The notes below the pieces were generated by a model, which was not told the origin of the DNA, did no database searches, and worked only from the letters and a program-made list of their open reading frames with translations. Shown one piece after another: positions 36,128-42,768 of a DNA stretch of 64,000 nt. Position 1 is the first letter of the stretch; every line of letters begins with the position of its first letter. The DNA lies in assembly GCA_910576205.1 (NCBI GenBank), contig CAJTHL010000004.1:62001-126000 (forward strand), given 5' to 3'. Source of the DNA: Clostridia bacterium. GTDB taxonomy: Bacteria > Bacillota > Clostridia > Lachnospirales > Lachnospiraceae. The translations under genes and the position numbers were made by a program.

Positions 36128-36865
36128 TCACCCCAACAGTATTTTTGCTACCTCTATGGCAATACATTCCAGCAGATATGCACGGCTGTATCCGTTTATT
36201 CTGTAACACCATCTGTACCGATCCCGTATCCTGTGAAAGGAATCCTTTATCCCTTTACGGTTACTTACTCCTCCCATGCAAAAATCTGCCATTACACGAT
36301 TCACAACAACAATCCGTGCTTTTTTCCTTACCATCTTTAAATAAAAGCCATAGTCATCATGCAGGCCTTTGCATGGAAAGAGGTTCTCTTTATATAATCC
36401 CGCTTTTACAAACATTGTTGGATGATTCCAGTCACGGGAAGATTGGTATCTCCGTAATTTTGCCTTTTTTATAAAAGAACTTCCGTCCTGCTTTATAATT
36501 CGGATATCTCCAAACAGCAGGTCACAGTGTTCTGTCCCAAACGTATCTGCAACGGTTCGGAGAACACCTTCTTCATACCAGTCACCAGTATTTAATATTC
36601 CTATGATGTCCCCGGTGGCCAGTAAAATGCCTTTATTCATTGCATCATAAATCCCATTATCCTTTTCGCTGTAAATGCGGTATTTTATACCTCTGCCTTC
36701 CATCCTGTCCCGGTATTCTTCTGCAATCTTAACGGTGCCGTCCGCAGAAGCACCATCAACGATCAGATATTCAATCTTTCCGTACTCCTGCGATAATACT
36801 GACTCTATCGTCTTTCGGATGACAGATTCACTGTTATATGCCACTGTTATTACTGATATCTGCAT
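36128..36865 (-). CDS. GT2 glycosyltransferase
   Basis: 245 aa, WcaA-like. Canonical order: SVITVAYNSE, IVDGASADGT, GIYDAMNKGILLATGD and GILNTGDWY, where NTGD replaces the usual DxD at the nucleotide-sugar site, as in many family 2 members of glycan clusters. The later SSRDWNHPTMFV and LHDDYGFYLKM are acceptor-side motifs. Soluble, cytosolic. It lies early in the operon, right after the initiating enzymes, so it may add the second sugar. Confidence 0.82.
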   Translation of the reverse strand: MQISVITVAYNSESVIRKTIESVLSQEYGKIEYLIVDGASADGTVKIAEEYRDRMEGRGIKYRIYSEKDNGIYDAMNKGILLATGDIIGILNTGDWYEEGVLRTVADTFGTEHCDLLFGDIRIIKQDGSSFIKKAKLRRYQSSRDWNHPTMFVKAGLYKENLFPCKGLHDDYGFYLKMVRKKARIVVVNRVMADFCMGGVSNRKGIKDSFHRIRDRYRWCYRINGYSRAYLLECIAIEVAKILLG

Positions 36866-36929
36866 AAAATATCTCTGTGCTTTCTATATTTTCATTCACA
36901 TCTTTTCCCTGTTTTGGACTTTCTTCTGC

Positions 36930-37844
36930 CTATTCATAAAAATCACTTTCTGTTTTCCTAATCGAGGTTTCCAAATCATCTATCCAGTAATTCTCTGGAT
37001 AACGGCTCATTTCCCTGTCATATACCAGATTTCCAAAAGCCTTGTTTACCATTCTTCCCGCCTTTACCGGCATCCTGCCCAGACACCAGACAAGCAGGCC
37101 TGTCCCCTTCAGAAGCCGCACATTCCTTCCCTGGGCCTGTCCAATCAGCTTTACCATCCTGCTTGTTTGTACATATTCCTCATTCTGAGGAAAAAAAATT
37201 CCCTCTTCTTCATGTTCTATCATCAGACGGATAAATTCACACAGACTTGTAATAAAAAGCATGCTCCGCTCATTCTTAATATCCGGAAAAAACGGTATCC
37301 GCCCTGCAATTCTGGAAAGTGTCCTGTAATTCCCCCTGCTTCCCTTTCCATAAATCATAGGAGGCCTTAAGACCACAACCCTAAAGCCTTCCCTCTTTAA
37401 CGCAAGGATTCCCTTTTCTGCCTGCAACTTACTGTCCCCATAAAAGTTTGCTGGATCCGGAACAGTATCTCTATAAATCACCTTTTTCCGACCTATAGGT
37501 GCGCTGTCACCATATACGATCATACTACTCATGAAGATAAACTGTTTTACACCCGCATCCCGGGCTTTTCCAGCAGTCTCTACAGCAAGGTCTGTATTTA
37601 TTTTATAATAAAACTGTTTTCTCTCTTCTGACACATGCCCCACATCCGCGTGAGCAATTCCTGCCACATGGAACACTGCATCATATAGGGAAAAATCCTT
37701 CTCCCTCCAGGAGCTATCTGTCATATCAATCGTTGACACTTCATACCGATTCGGATATTTACCCAGCCATTTCTCTACAGAAGTGCCAATATAACTGTCC
37801 GCCCCCGTTATCAGTATATGCTTCATATCATGTCTTCCACTCAT
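36930..37844 (-). CDS. NAD-dependent epimerase/dehydratase family, probable 4-ketoreductase for a 6-deoxy-HexNAc
   Basis: 304 aa short-chain dehydrogenase. ITGADSYIG binds NAD(P), SSMIVYGDSAP and FYGDSKLQAEK hold the Tyr-x3-Lys pair. Its start overlaps the sugar-transferase stop by 4 bp; a start at the sixth codon is also possible. Such reductases paired with a PglC/WbpL-type transferase and a WbpM-type dehydratase usually make UDP-QuiNAc or UDP-FucNAc (WreQ or WbpV type), the first sugar on the lipid carrier. All three partners are present here, so that role is inferred. Confidence 0.78.
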   Translation of the reverse strand: MSGRHDMKHILITGADSYIGTSVEKWLGKYPNRYEVSTIDMTDSSWREKDFSLYDAVFHVAGIAHADVGHVSEERKQFYYKINTDLAVETAGKARDAGVKQFIFMSSMIVYGDSAPIGRKKVIYRDTVPDPANFYGDSKLQAEKGILALKREGFRVVVLRPPMIYGKGSRGNYRTLSRIAGRIPFFPDIKNERSMLFITSLCEFIRLMIEHEEEGIFFPQNEEYVQTSRMVKLIGQAQGRNVRLLKGTGLLVWCLGRMPVKAGRMVNKAFGNLVYDREMSRYPENYWIDDLETSIRKTESDFYE

Positions 37845-38452
37845 TTCCTGTCAGACCGTGCCAGTTCCCCGGTTCCTCCTTCCACAACCCCGTCCGATCT
37901 CAGCACGGACTGTATCGTCCCCAGAAAGCATTTTATATCAATCTTAAAGCCCATTTTTTCCACATACTCCCCGTCAAGCCTGGCCTTCACCGGTATCTCC
38001 AATTCATCCCTTCCATTAATCTGCGCCCAGCCAGTAAGTCCCGGAAGCACATCGTTGGCCCCGTATTTATCCCTCTCCGCAATCAGATCATACTGGTTCC
38101 ACAGAGCCGGACGGGGACCGATGATACTCATATCCCCCTTCAAGATATTTATAATCTGGGGCAGTTCATCCAAGGAAGTCTTCCTTAAGAATTTCCCTGC
38201 CCTGGTAATATACTGTTCCGGATCGGCCAGCAGATGTGTGGGGGTATCCTTTGGTGTATCAATCCGCATGGTACGGAATTTCAGAATAAAAAAATGCTTT
38301 TTATGGATACCAATTCTTTTCTGCCGGAACAGAACAGGCCCTCTGGAATCGCATTTAATCCAGATTACCAGCATAAAAAAAAGAGGTGACAATACAATCA
38401 GCCCCATTAGTGACAAAAAAACATCTAATCCTCTTTTTATTTTCAGATACAT
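37841..38452 (-). CDS. Initiating phosphoglycosyltransferase (PglC/WcaJ catalytic-domain type)
   Basis: 203 aa, the short monotopic form like PglC. One hydrophobic hairpin (LSLMGLIVLSPLFFMLVIW) lies near the start; KFRTM, the catalytic Asp-Glu in TSLDELPQ, GPRPAL and GLTGWAQINGRDEL are all present. It moves a sugar-1-phosphate, likely a 6-deoxy HexNAc derivative, to undecaprenyl phosphate at the cytosolic face and so starts the oligosaccharide. GGGAG precedes the start. It is the first enzyme gene after loaP. Confidence 0.88.
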   Translation of the reverse strand: MYLKIKRGLDVFLSLMGLIVLSPLFFMLVIWIKCDSRGPVLFRQKRIGIHKKHFFILKFRTMRIDTPKDTPTHLLADPEQYITRAGKFLRKTSLDELPQIINILKGDMSIIGPRPALWNQYDLIAERDKYGANDVLPGLTGWAQINGRDELEIPVKARLDGEYVEKMGFKIDIKCFLGTIQSVLRSDGVVEGGTGELARSDRK

Positions 38453-38482
38453 CTTTCCTGTCTCCCTTCCGCTGGATTCCCG

Positions 38483-38495
38483 GCGGAACTTCCGC
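38483..38495 (-). other. Inverted repeat between loaP and the initiating transferase
   Basis: The 13-base sequence GCGGAACTTCCGC is a perfect hairpin-forming repeat in the 77-bp gap after loaP. No T-run follows, so it is not a terminator. It could be an RNA element, but chance is not excluded for such a short repeat. Confidence 0.35.
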
Positions 38496-38529
38496 TTTCT
38501 CCCAAACAGATGGATAGAGATCGTCGCAC

Positions 38530-39039
38530 TTACTCCCTCTTCCCCACAATCTCCACTCCCACCTCCGCATTCAACACCCGTCCAAACAGCGGAATCTCCA
38601 GATAGGCCTTTCTCTTATGCCGGTCTATCCTCCTAATAAACCCTTCCATTCCTTTAAGCGGCCCGGACAGGATGCGCACCTGGGAATTTTCTATCAGTCC
38701 CTGGGAAAACTTTACAATCTGTTCTTCCCCGCCAAACTGCAATAAAAAGTCTGTCTCCTCCCTGGTCAGTGGGACGATCTCCCTCCCTGTCCCAAGAAGC
38801 TTCGTCATGCCGATAACCCGCTTCAGATTCAGATACAGCTCATCCAGGTTTTCCGACACCAGAAAAAGATACCCGGGAAACAGAATTCTCTCCCTGGTAT
38901 GCCATTCCCCTTTGTATTTTCGCTGTTCTTCGTAGTGAGGGACCATACATTCCGACAAAATATTCCGGGGGATTTTCCTTTCACATTGAATACGGATACT
39001 CTCCTCCGTCCCGGAACGTACCTGGATGACATACCACAT
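38530..39039 (-). CDS. loaP: LoaP-type NusG-family processive antiterminator
   Basis: 169 aa from the ATG at 39039, which has AAAGGAG eight bases upstream; the longer frame begins inside the leader terminator. The amino domain is NusG-like (WYVIQVRSGTEE, FPGYLFL) and a KOW domain closes the protein (SQVRILSGPLKGMEGFI). LoaP proteins of Firmicutes bind an RNA hairpin in the leader and let RNA polymerase pass terminators in long biosynthetic operons. Here it is the first gene of a unit that runs without a clear stop to the left edge, about 39 kb, and its own leader holds a hairpin and terminator. Confidence 0.88.
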   Translation of the reverse strand: MWYVIQVRSGTEESIRIQCERKIPRNILSECMVPHYEEQRKYKGEWHTRERILFPGYLFLVSENLDELYLNLKRVIGMTKLLGTGREIVPLTREETDFLLQFGGEEQIVKFSQGLIENSQVRILSGPLKGMEGFIRRIDRHKRKAYLEIPLFGRVLNAEVGVEIVGKRE

Positions 39040-39054
39040 TCTCATTTCTCCTTT

Positions 39055-39102
39055 ACAAAAACAGAGCCTGGAACACGACGGCTGTTCTGCCGTTATTCCA
39101 GG
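39055..39102 (-). terminator. Intrinsic terminator/attenuator in the loaP leader
   Basis: On the minus strand CCTGGAA and TTCCAGG pair, with an inner stem ACGGC/GCCGT around a short loop, followed by CTCTGTTTTTG. This is a full intrinsic terminator placed directly before the loaP ribosome binding site, so transcripts must read through it to express the operon. Confidence 0.75.
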
Positions 39103-39146
39103 TTTTGTGTGCATCTCTTCTTCTTAAATTTGCGTATGCTTCGCCA

Positions 39147-39166
39147 TTTCGGATTTTCATCCGAAA
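39147..39166 (-). promoter_or_regulatory. Leader RNA hairpin with GAAA tetraloop, candidate LoaP target
   Basis: A perfect 8-bp stem TTTCGGAT/ATCCGAAA closes on the stable tetraloop GAAA. It lies in the transcribed leader, about 45 bases upstream of the terminator. LoaP is known to need a leader hairpin. That this is the one is inferred. Confidence 0.55.
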
Positions 39167-39265
39167 CAAAGATGCATTATGTCAACCTCTTCCCGAAACG
39201 CGGCAATGCGACGATTTCAAAAAATCAGTATTTATTCCAAACTCAATATCTATACAACCTGCTAG

Positions 39266-39294
39266 AGTATATCACTAAGAGCTCATTTTTGCAA
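39266..39294 (-). promoter_or_regulatory. Sigma-A-type promoter for the loaP-led operon
   Basis: TTGCAA (39289-39294) and TATACT (39266-39271) are spaced 17 bp on the minus strand in the gap after the wbpM-like gene. The predicted start near 39258 gives a leader of about 220 bases. Confidence 0.65.
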
Positions 39295-39335
39295 GGCGTC
39301 TTTCCCAATTTCCTCCGATTCCGGCATAAAATCTG

Positions 39336-41213
39336 CTATTTGCAGGCTGTCTGCCCATAGCTGTAGGTCGGCACGATCTCCCGCACCTTCTCCCGGATAT
39401 CCCTGGAATCATCATTGGCAGCCTTCTTCAGCTCTTCCAGCTGCTTCAGAAACAACTCCTCGTCAAACTCTATGGGTTTTCCAATGTAAATCAGCTTATT
39501 CCCCGTCTCCTGCAGCCCTTCCTCGCTCATCAGCAGTTCTTCATACAGCTTTTCTCCCGGACGGATTCCGGTAAATTCAATTCCGATATCCTCATAGGGC
39601 CTAAACCCGGACAGACGGATCAGATTTCTGGCCAGATCCAGGATCTTCACCGGCTCCCCCATATCCAGCACAAAGATCTCCCCACCTTTAGCAAAGGCTC
39701 CCGCCTGCAGTACCAGGGATACCGCCTCGGGAATGGTCATGAAATACCGAATAATTTCCGGGTGGGTGACAGTCACCGGCCCGCCCTGCTCGATCTGCTT
39801 CTTAAACAGAGGAATCACACTGCCATTACTTCCCAGCACATTTCCAAACCGGACCGCCACAAAATCGGTCCTGGAATGCTTGTTCATGGTCTGGATGACC
39901 ATCTCGCAGAGCCGCTTGGAAGCTCCCATAATATTGGTAGGATTTACCGCCTTGTCCGTGGAAATCAGCACAAAGCGCTTTGCCCTGTATTTGTCGGCGG
40001 CTTTGGCAGTCTTATAGGTGCCAAAAACATTGTTTTTAATGGCTTCATTAGGACTGTCCTCCATGAGGGGCACATGCTTATGTGCCGCCGCATGATAGAC
40101 AATATCCGGACGGTAGGTATCAAAAATCATATCCATCCGGTGGGTGTTCCGCACGGAGGCGATCAGCACCACCAGATCCATTTCCGGAAAATTGTGTTTC
40201 AGTTCCTGCTGGATATCATAAGCATTATTCTCGTAAATATCCACAATAATCAGACGTTTGGGATTGTGGGCCGCTATCTGACGGCACAGCTCGCTTCCGA
40301 TGGAGCCTCCTCCGCCTGTGACCAGAACGACTTCCCCCGCCACATACTCCATAATCTCATCCAGGCGCACCTTAATGGGCTCCCGCCCCAGCAGATCCTC
40401 AATCTCCACCTTGCGCACCTGGGACATGCTGACGTCCCCGTTAATCATCTGGTACAGACCAGGCAGCACCTTGAGCTGGCAGTTCGTCTCCTTACAGATA
40501 TTTAAGACTTCCCGTTTTTCCCCGTGGGACGCGGAGGGCATGGCTACGATAATCTCGTCTATTTTCAGCTCAAAGGCCAGACGACAGATATCTCCCCGGC
40601 CCCCCATGATCTTAATTCCCCGGATATATTTTCCCTGCTTTGCCTCATTGTCATCAATTACGCAGCAGACGCACTGATCCAGATAACGGCTGCTCTGTAT
40701 CTCCTTGATAATCATGGCTCCCGCCTCGCCGCCGCCTACAATCATCACACGGCGTCTGGTGTCGCTGCGCTCTCCCACACGCCGCTCCTGTATCATCCGC
40801 AGAATCCGGTAGGCAAACCGCAAAGCCCCCACTCCCGCTATGAGAAGCACGTATTTCATCAGATAGTAGCTGACTGGCATCCGTATCCGTGCAGCCGCCA
40901 TCCAGATAATCTGTATAACCATACTTGTGGTACAAGCGCCAATCACATTCAAAAGCTCTGTGGTGCTGGCAAAACGCCATACGCTCCGGTATAGCCGGAA
41001 CAGCACAAATAAAACCAGCGTAATTACCAGATTTACAGGCAGGCATCTCAGCTCATGATATACATACACCATATCCATATTGCTGAACCGGAAATCATAC
41101 CGGATATACAAAGCCAGAAATCCAGAGAGGCCAATCAGAAAAATATCAATTACCACCAGAAGCGCAATCCTGTTCCTGGGTGCATTTTTTTCTATAATGT
41201 GCTCTAAGTTCAT
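39336..41213 (-). CDS. Membrane-bound UDP-GlcNAc 4,6-dehydratase (WbpM/FlaA1/CapD long form)
   Basis: 625 aa; the start at 41213 follows GAGGG. Four membrane helices fill about residues 15-150, then a first Rossmann-like domain (VMIVGGGEAGAMI) and a catalytic SDR domain with VTGGGGSIGSEL, STDKA and NIMGASKRL, where Met takes the place of the usual tyrosine as is normal in this subfamily. It makes UDP-4-keto-6-deoxy-GlcNAc, the substrate for the reductase at 36930-37844 and so for the first sugar of the glycan. It has its own promoter and lies just before the loaP unit. Confidence 0.9.
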   Translation of the reverse strand: MNLEHIIEKNAPRNRIALLVVIDIFLIGLSGFLALYIRYDFRFSNMDMVYVYHELRCLPVNLVITLVLFVLFRLYRSVWRFASTTELLNVIGACTTSMVIQIIWMAAARIRMPVSYYLMKYVLLIAGVGALRFAYRILRMIQERRVGERSDTRRRVMIVGGGEAGAMIIKEIQSSRYLDQCVCCVIDDNEAKQGKYIRGIKIMGGRGDICRLAFELKIDEIIVAMPSASHGEKREVLNICKETNCQLKVLPGLYQMINGDVSMSQVRKVEIEDLLGREPIKVRLDEIMEYVAGEVVLVTGGGGSIGSELCRQIAAHNPKRLIIVDIYENNAYDIQQELKHNFPEMDLVVLIASVRNTHRMDMIFDTYRPDIVYHAAAHKHVPLMEDSPNEAIKNNVFGTYKTAKAADKYRAKRFVLISTDKAVNPTNIMGASKRLCEMVIQTMNKHSRTDFVAVRFGNVLGSNGSVIPLFKKQIEQGGPVTVTHPEIIRYFMTIPEAVSLVLQAGAFAKGGEIFVLDMGEPVKILDLARNLIRLSGFRPYEDIGIEFTGIRPGEKLYEELLMSEEGLQETGNKLIYIGKPIEFDEELFLKQLEELKKAANDDSRDIREKVREIVPTYSYGQTACK

Positions 41214-41249
41214 AACGTATCCCTCATGTGCGGTTACACGCACACAATT

Positions 41250-41278
41250 ATTATATACTCTTTCCTATTGAATGGCAA
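41250..41278 (-). promoter_or_regulatory. Promoter of the WbpM-like dehydratase gene
   Basis: TTGCCA (41273-41278) and a perfect TATAAT (41250-41255) with 17-bp spacing on the minus strand, 37 bp before the ATG. Among the best sigma-A matches in the window. Confidence 0.75.
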
Positions 41279-41297
41279 ATGGTATTTTGTACAATTC

Positions 41298-41311
41298 AAA
41301 CCGCACGGTTT
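41298..41311. promoter_or_regulatory. Perfect 14-bp palindrome AAACCGCACGGTTT upstream of the WbpM-like promoter
   Basis: It lies about 20 bp upstream of the -35 box, a common place for an activator or repressor site. As RNA from the MazG-like gene it would form a small hairpin without a T-run. Confidence 0.4.
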
Positions 41312-41365
41312 AAAATCCTGCCAGATTCTGTCCCCCTGCTGACCTGCCCCTTAGGGATGCCTTAC

Positions 41366-41779
41366 TCACCTGGGGCCTTGTCCGCTGTTTCCTCCCATCT
41401 CTTCTATAGCAGCCTTAAGCTCCTCATGGGGATCCCTCCATGTATCCGGCTTAAGAGTTTTTCCGTCCTCAGCATAATGGGGCCTGCCATCCGCCCACAG
41501 CTTCCCCATATTCGCCCTTTGAACGATCTCAAAAAGTGTATCCGGCCGGATTCCCATTTCCACCAGGGTGCCCAGGGCAAAATAGATCACATCAATCATG
41601 GCGTCCGCCTGCTCTACAATATCGCCCTCCTCCACCGCCTCCAGAAATTCGTCGATCTCTTCCTGCATCCAGTTATATCGTTTCCTGGCACGCTCCCTGT
41701 CCATGCCCCGGGGGCCGTTTCCAATGGGATGATTAAATTTTTCATGAAACAGTCTGACGGCTTCCCACTCTCTGTTCAT
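41366..41779 (-). CDS. MazG-like nucleotide pyrophosphohydrolase (phosphoribosyl-ATP pyrophosphatase-like fold)
   Basis: 137 aa from the ATG at 41779 with GAAGGAG upstream; a 23-codon longer frame lacks a site. All-alpha NTP-PPase: the magnesium-binding pattern EExxE (Glu40, Glu41, Glu44) and ExxD plus Asp63 in EQADAMIDV are intact. The tail with GKLWADGRPHYAEDGKTLKP is typical of the Cof-like/PRA-PH subgroup. It may clean unusual nucleotides; a link to the glycan genes is not evident. It may be a chromosomal neighbour between the two glycan regions. Confidence 0.78.
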   Translation of the reverse strand: MNREWEAVRLFHEKFNHPIGNGPRGMDRERARKRYNWMQEEIDEFLEAVEEGDIVEQADAMIDVIYFALGTLVEMGIRPDTLFEIVQRANMGKLWADGRPHYAEDGKTLKPDTWRDPHEELKAAIEEMGGNSGQGPR

Positions 41780-41931
41780 TTTCTGTTCTCCTTCTTTTGT
41801 CATTTCTACTGTACTTATGGTTATATTTCCCTTGTAAGGGATCTTCACTCTATTCCAGATTCTTTCTTCAAAGTTTCCAACATTGCATCCACCGGGCTTT
41901 CCCCGTCTTCCACAAAGTAAAGTTCTGTACT

Positions 41932-41960
41932 ATTGTAAAGGTCCCGTTTATGCATGTCAA
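41932..41960 (-). promoter_or_regulatory. Near-consensus promoter for the MazG-like gene
   Basis: TTGACA (41955-41960) and TACAAT (41932-41937), 17 bp apart on the minus strand, about 150 bp before the gene. This and a weak terminator account for most of what can be said of the 402-bp stretch 41780-42181; no convincing gene is seen there. Confidence 0.65.
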
Positions 41961-42030
41961 GCTTTTCTGCCATATACATCCCGGGGGGTTATTCCCCTGT
42001 CTGCGTGCGGCGCCGATATTCCCAGACAAC

Positions 42031-42081
42031 AAAAGGCCCCTCCCCCACTCCATTTCCAACCGGCATGAGGAAAGGCCCTTT
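42031..42081 (-). terminator. Possible imperfect terminator after the XRE regulator
   Basis: On the minus strand AAAGGGCC and CCTC can pair with GAGG and GGCCTTTT across a loop of about 25 bases, with a bulge, followed by TTTTGTTGT. The stem is uneven, so this is tentative. Confidence 0.35.
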
Positions 42082-42181
42082 GAAATTAATGACCTGGTAT
42101 CTTGTAAATCACTTTTCTCTAAACTTCAGACTTCTTTTTATCCCTTCATGTTATTCGCGTTTTATTCTTCTTAAAATACTG

Positions 42182-42589
42182 TCAGCTCTTTCCACCCCTT
42201 CTTTCACTACAGGCTACTTTAAATGCCAGAAATTCTTTTATTTCTTCCTTCTCCCGCTGCTGCAGCCTCTTATACCGCAAAAACAGTTTTATTTCTTCTC
42301 CACTCATGGGAATCAGGCTTCCGGCCGACGTTGCCACAGCGTATTTCCCATATATATTTTCCCCTTTCAGCATCCTGGCCGGATCCGGCGACAGCAACAG
42401 ACAGTCCAGGGGAATCTTGTAAAATCGTGCCAGACACACGACTTTCTCTATATCCGGAAGCCGGATGCCTCTCTCGTAATTGGAATAAGCCTGTCGGGAA
42501 ATATGCAGCTTATCTGCAATCTCCTGTTGTTTATACCCATAATAAGTGCGAAGCCTCTTTATATTTTCTGCGATATAAAATTCTGACAT
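42182..42589 (-). CDS. XRE-family transcriptional regulator
   Basis: 135 aa. A classic helix-turn-helix fills about residues 8-62 (LRTYYGYKQQEIADKLHISR followed by AYSNYERGIRLPDIEKV). A lysine- and glutamate-rich tail with LFLRYKRLQQREKEEIKEFL closes the protein. AAGGAGGAG precedes the ATG. It is divergent from the membrane protein gene at 42769 across 179 bp, so it may control that gene and itself. Its targets are unknown. Confidence 0.85.
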   Translation of the reverse strand: MSEFYIAENIKRLRTYYGYKQQEIADKLHISRQAYSNYERGIRLPDIEKVVCLARFYKIPLDCLLLSPDPARMLKGENIYGKYAVATSAGSLIPMSGEEIKLFLRYKRLQQREKEEIKEFLAFKVACSERRGGKS

Positions 42590-42703
42590 AAAATCTCCTC
42601 CTTACATTTAAACTTCACAATGTTGTCAGAGAAAAGCCTTTTCAGACTGTCACACCAGGTGAAAAAATAATATCATAAAACAGGGCATTCTTTCTAATTT
42701 TCT

Positions 42704-42732
42704 TTGCGTTTTTTTTTAAATCAGGATAAAAT
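42704..42732 (+). promoter_or_regulatory. Promoter of the large membrane protein gene
   Basis: TTGCGT (42704-42709) and TAAAAT (42727-42732) with 17-bp spacing on the plus strand, 37 bp before an ATG served by AGGAGGAG. A run of nine T lies inside the spacer. Confidence 0.6.
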
Positions 42733-42768
42733 AGGAGCTATAAATGCGAATTTTATGCAGGAGGAGCC

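Noticed and set aside
39762..40505. Plus-strand open frame of 247 codons opposite the WbpM-like gene
   Set aside because: It is a shadow of a well-conserved GC-rich gene on the other strand and has no motif or ribosome binding site.
41845..41979. Small minus-strand frame of 44 codons beginning MYMAEKLD
   Set aside because: Its first half coincides with a near-consensus promoter (41932-41960), it has no convincing ribosome binding site, and no family is recognised.
42651..42664. Sequence TCACACCAGGTGA as operator for the XRE regulator
   Set aside because: The arms are only four to five bases and there is a single copy, so it cannot be told from chance.
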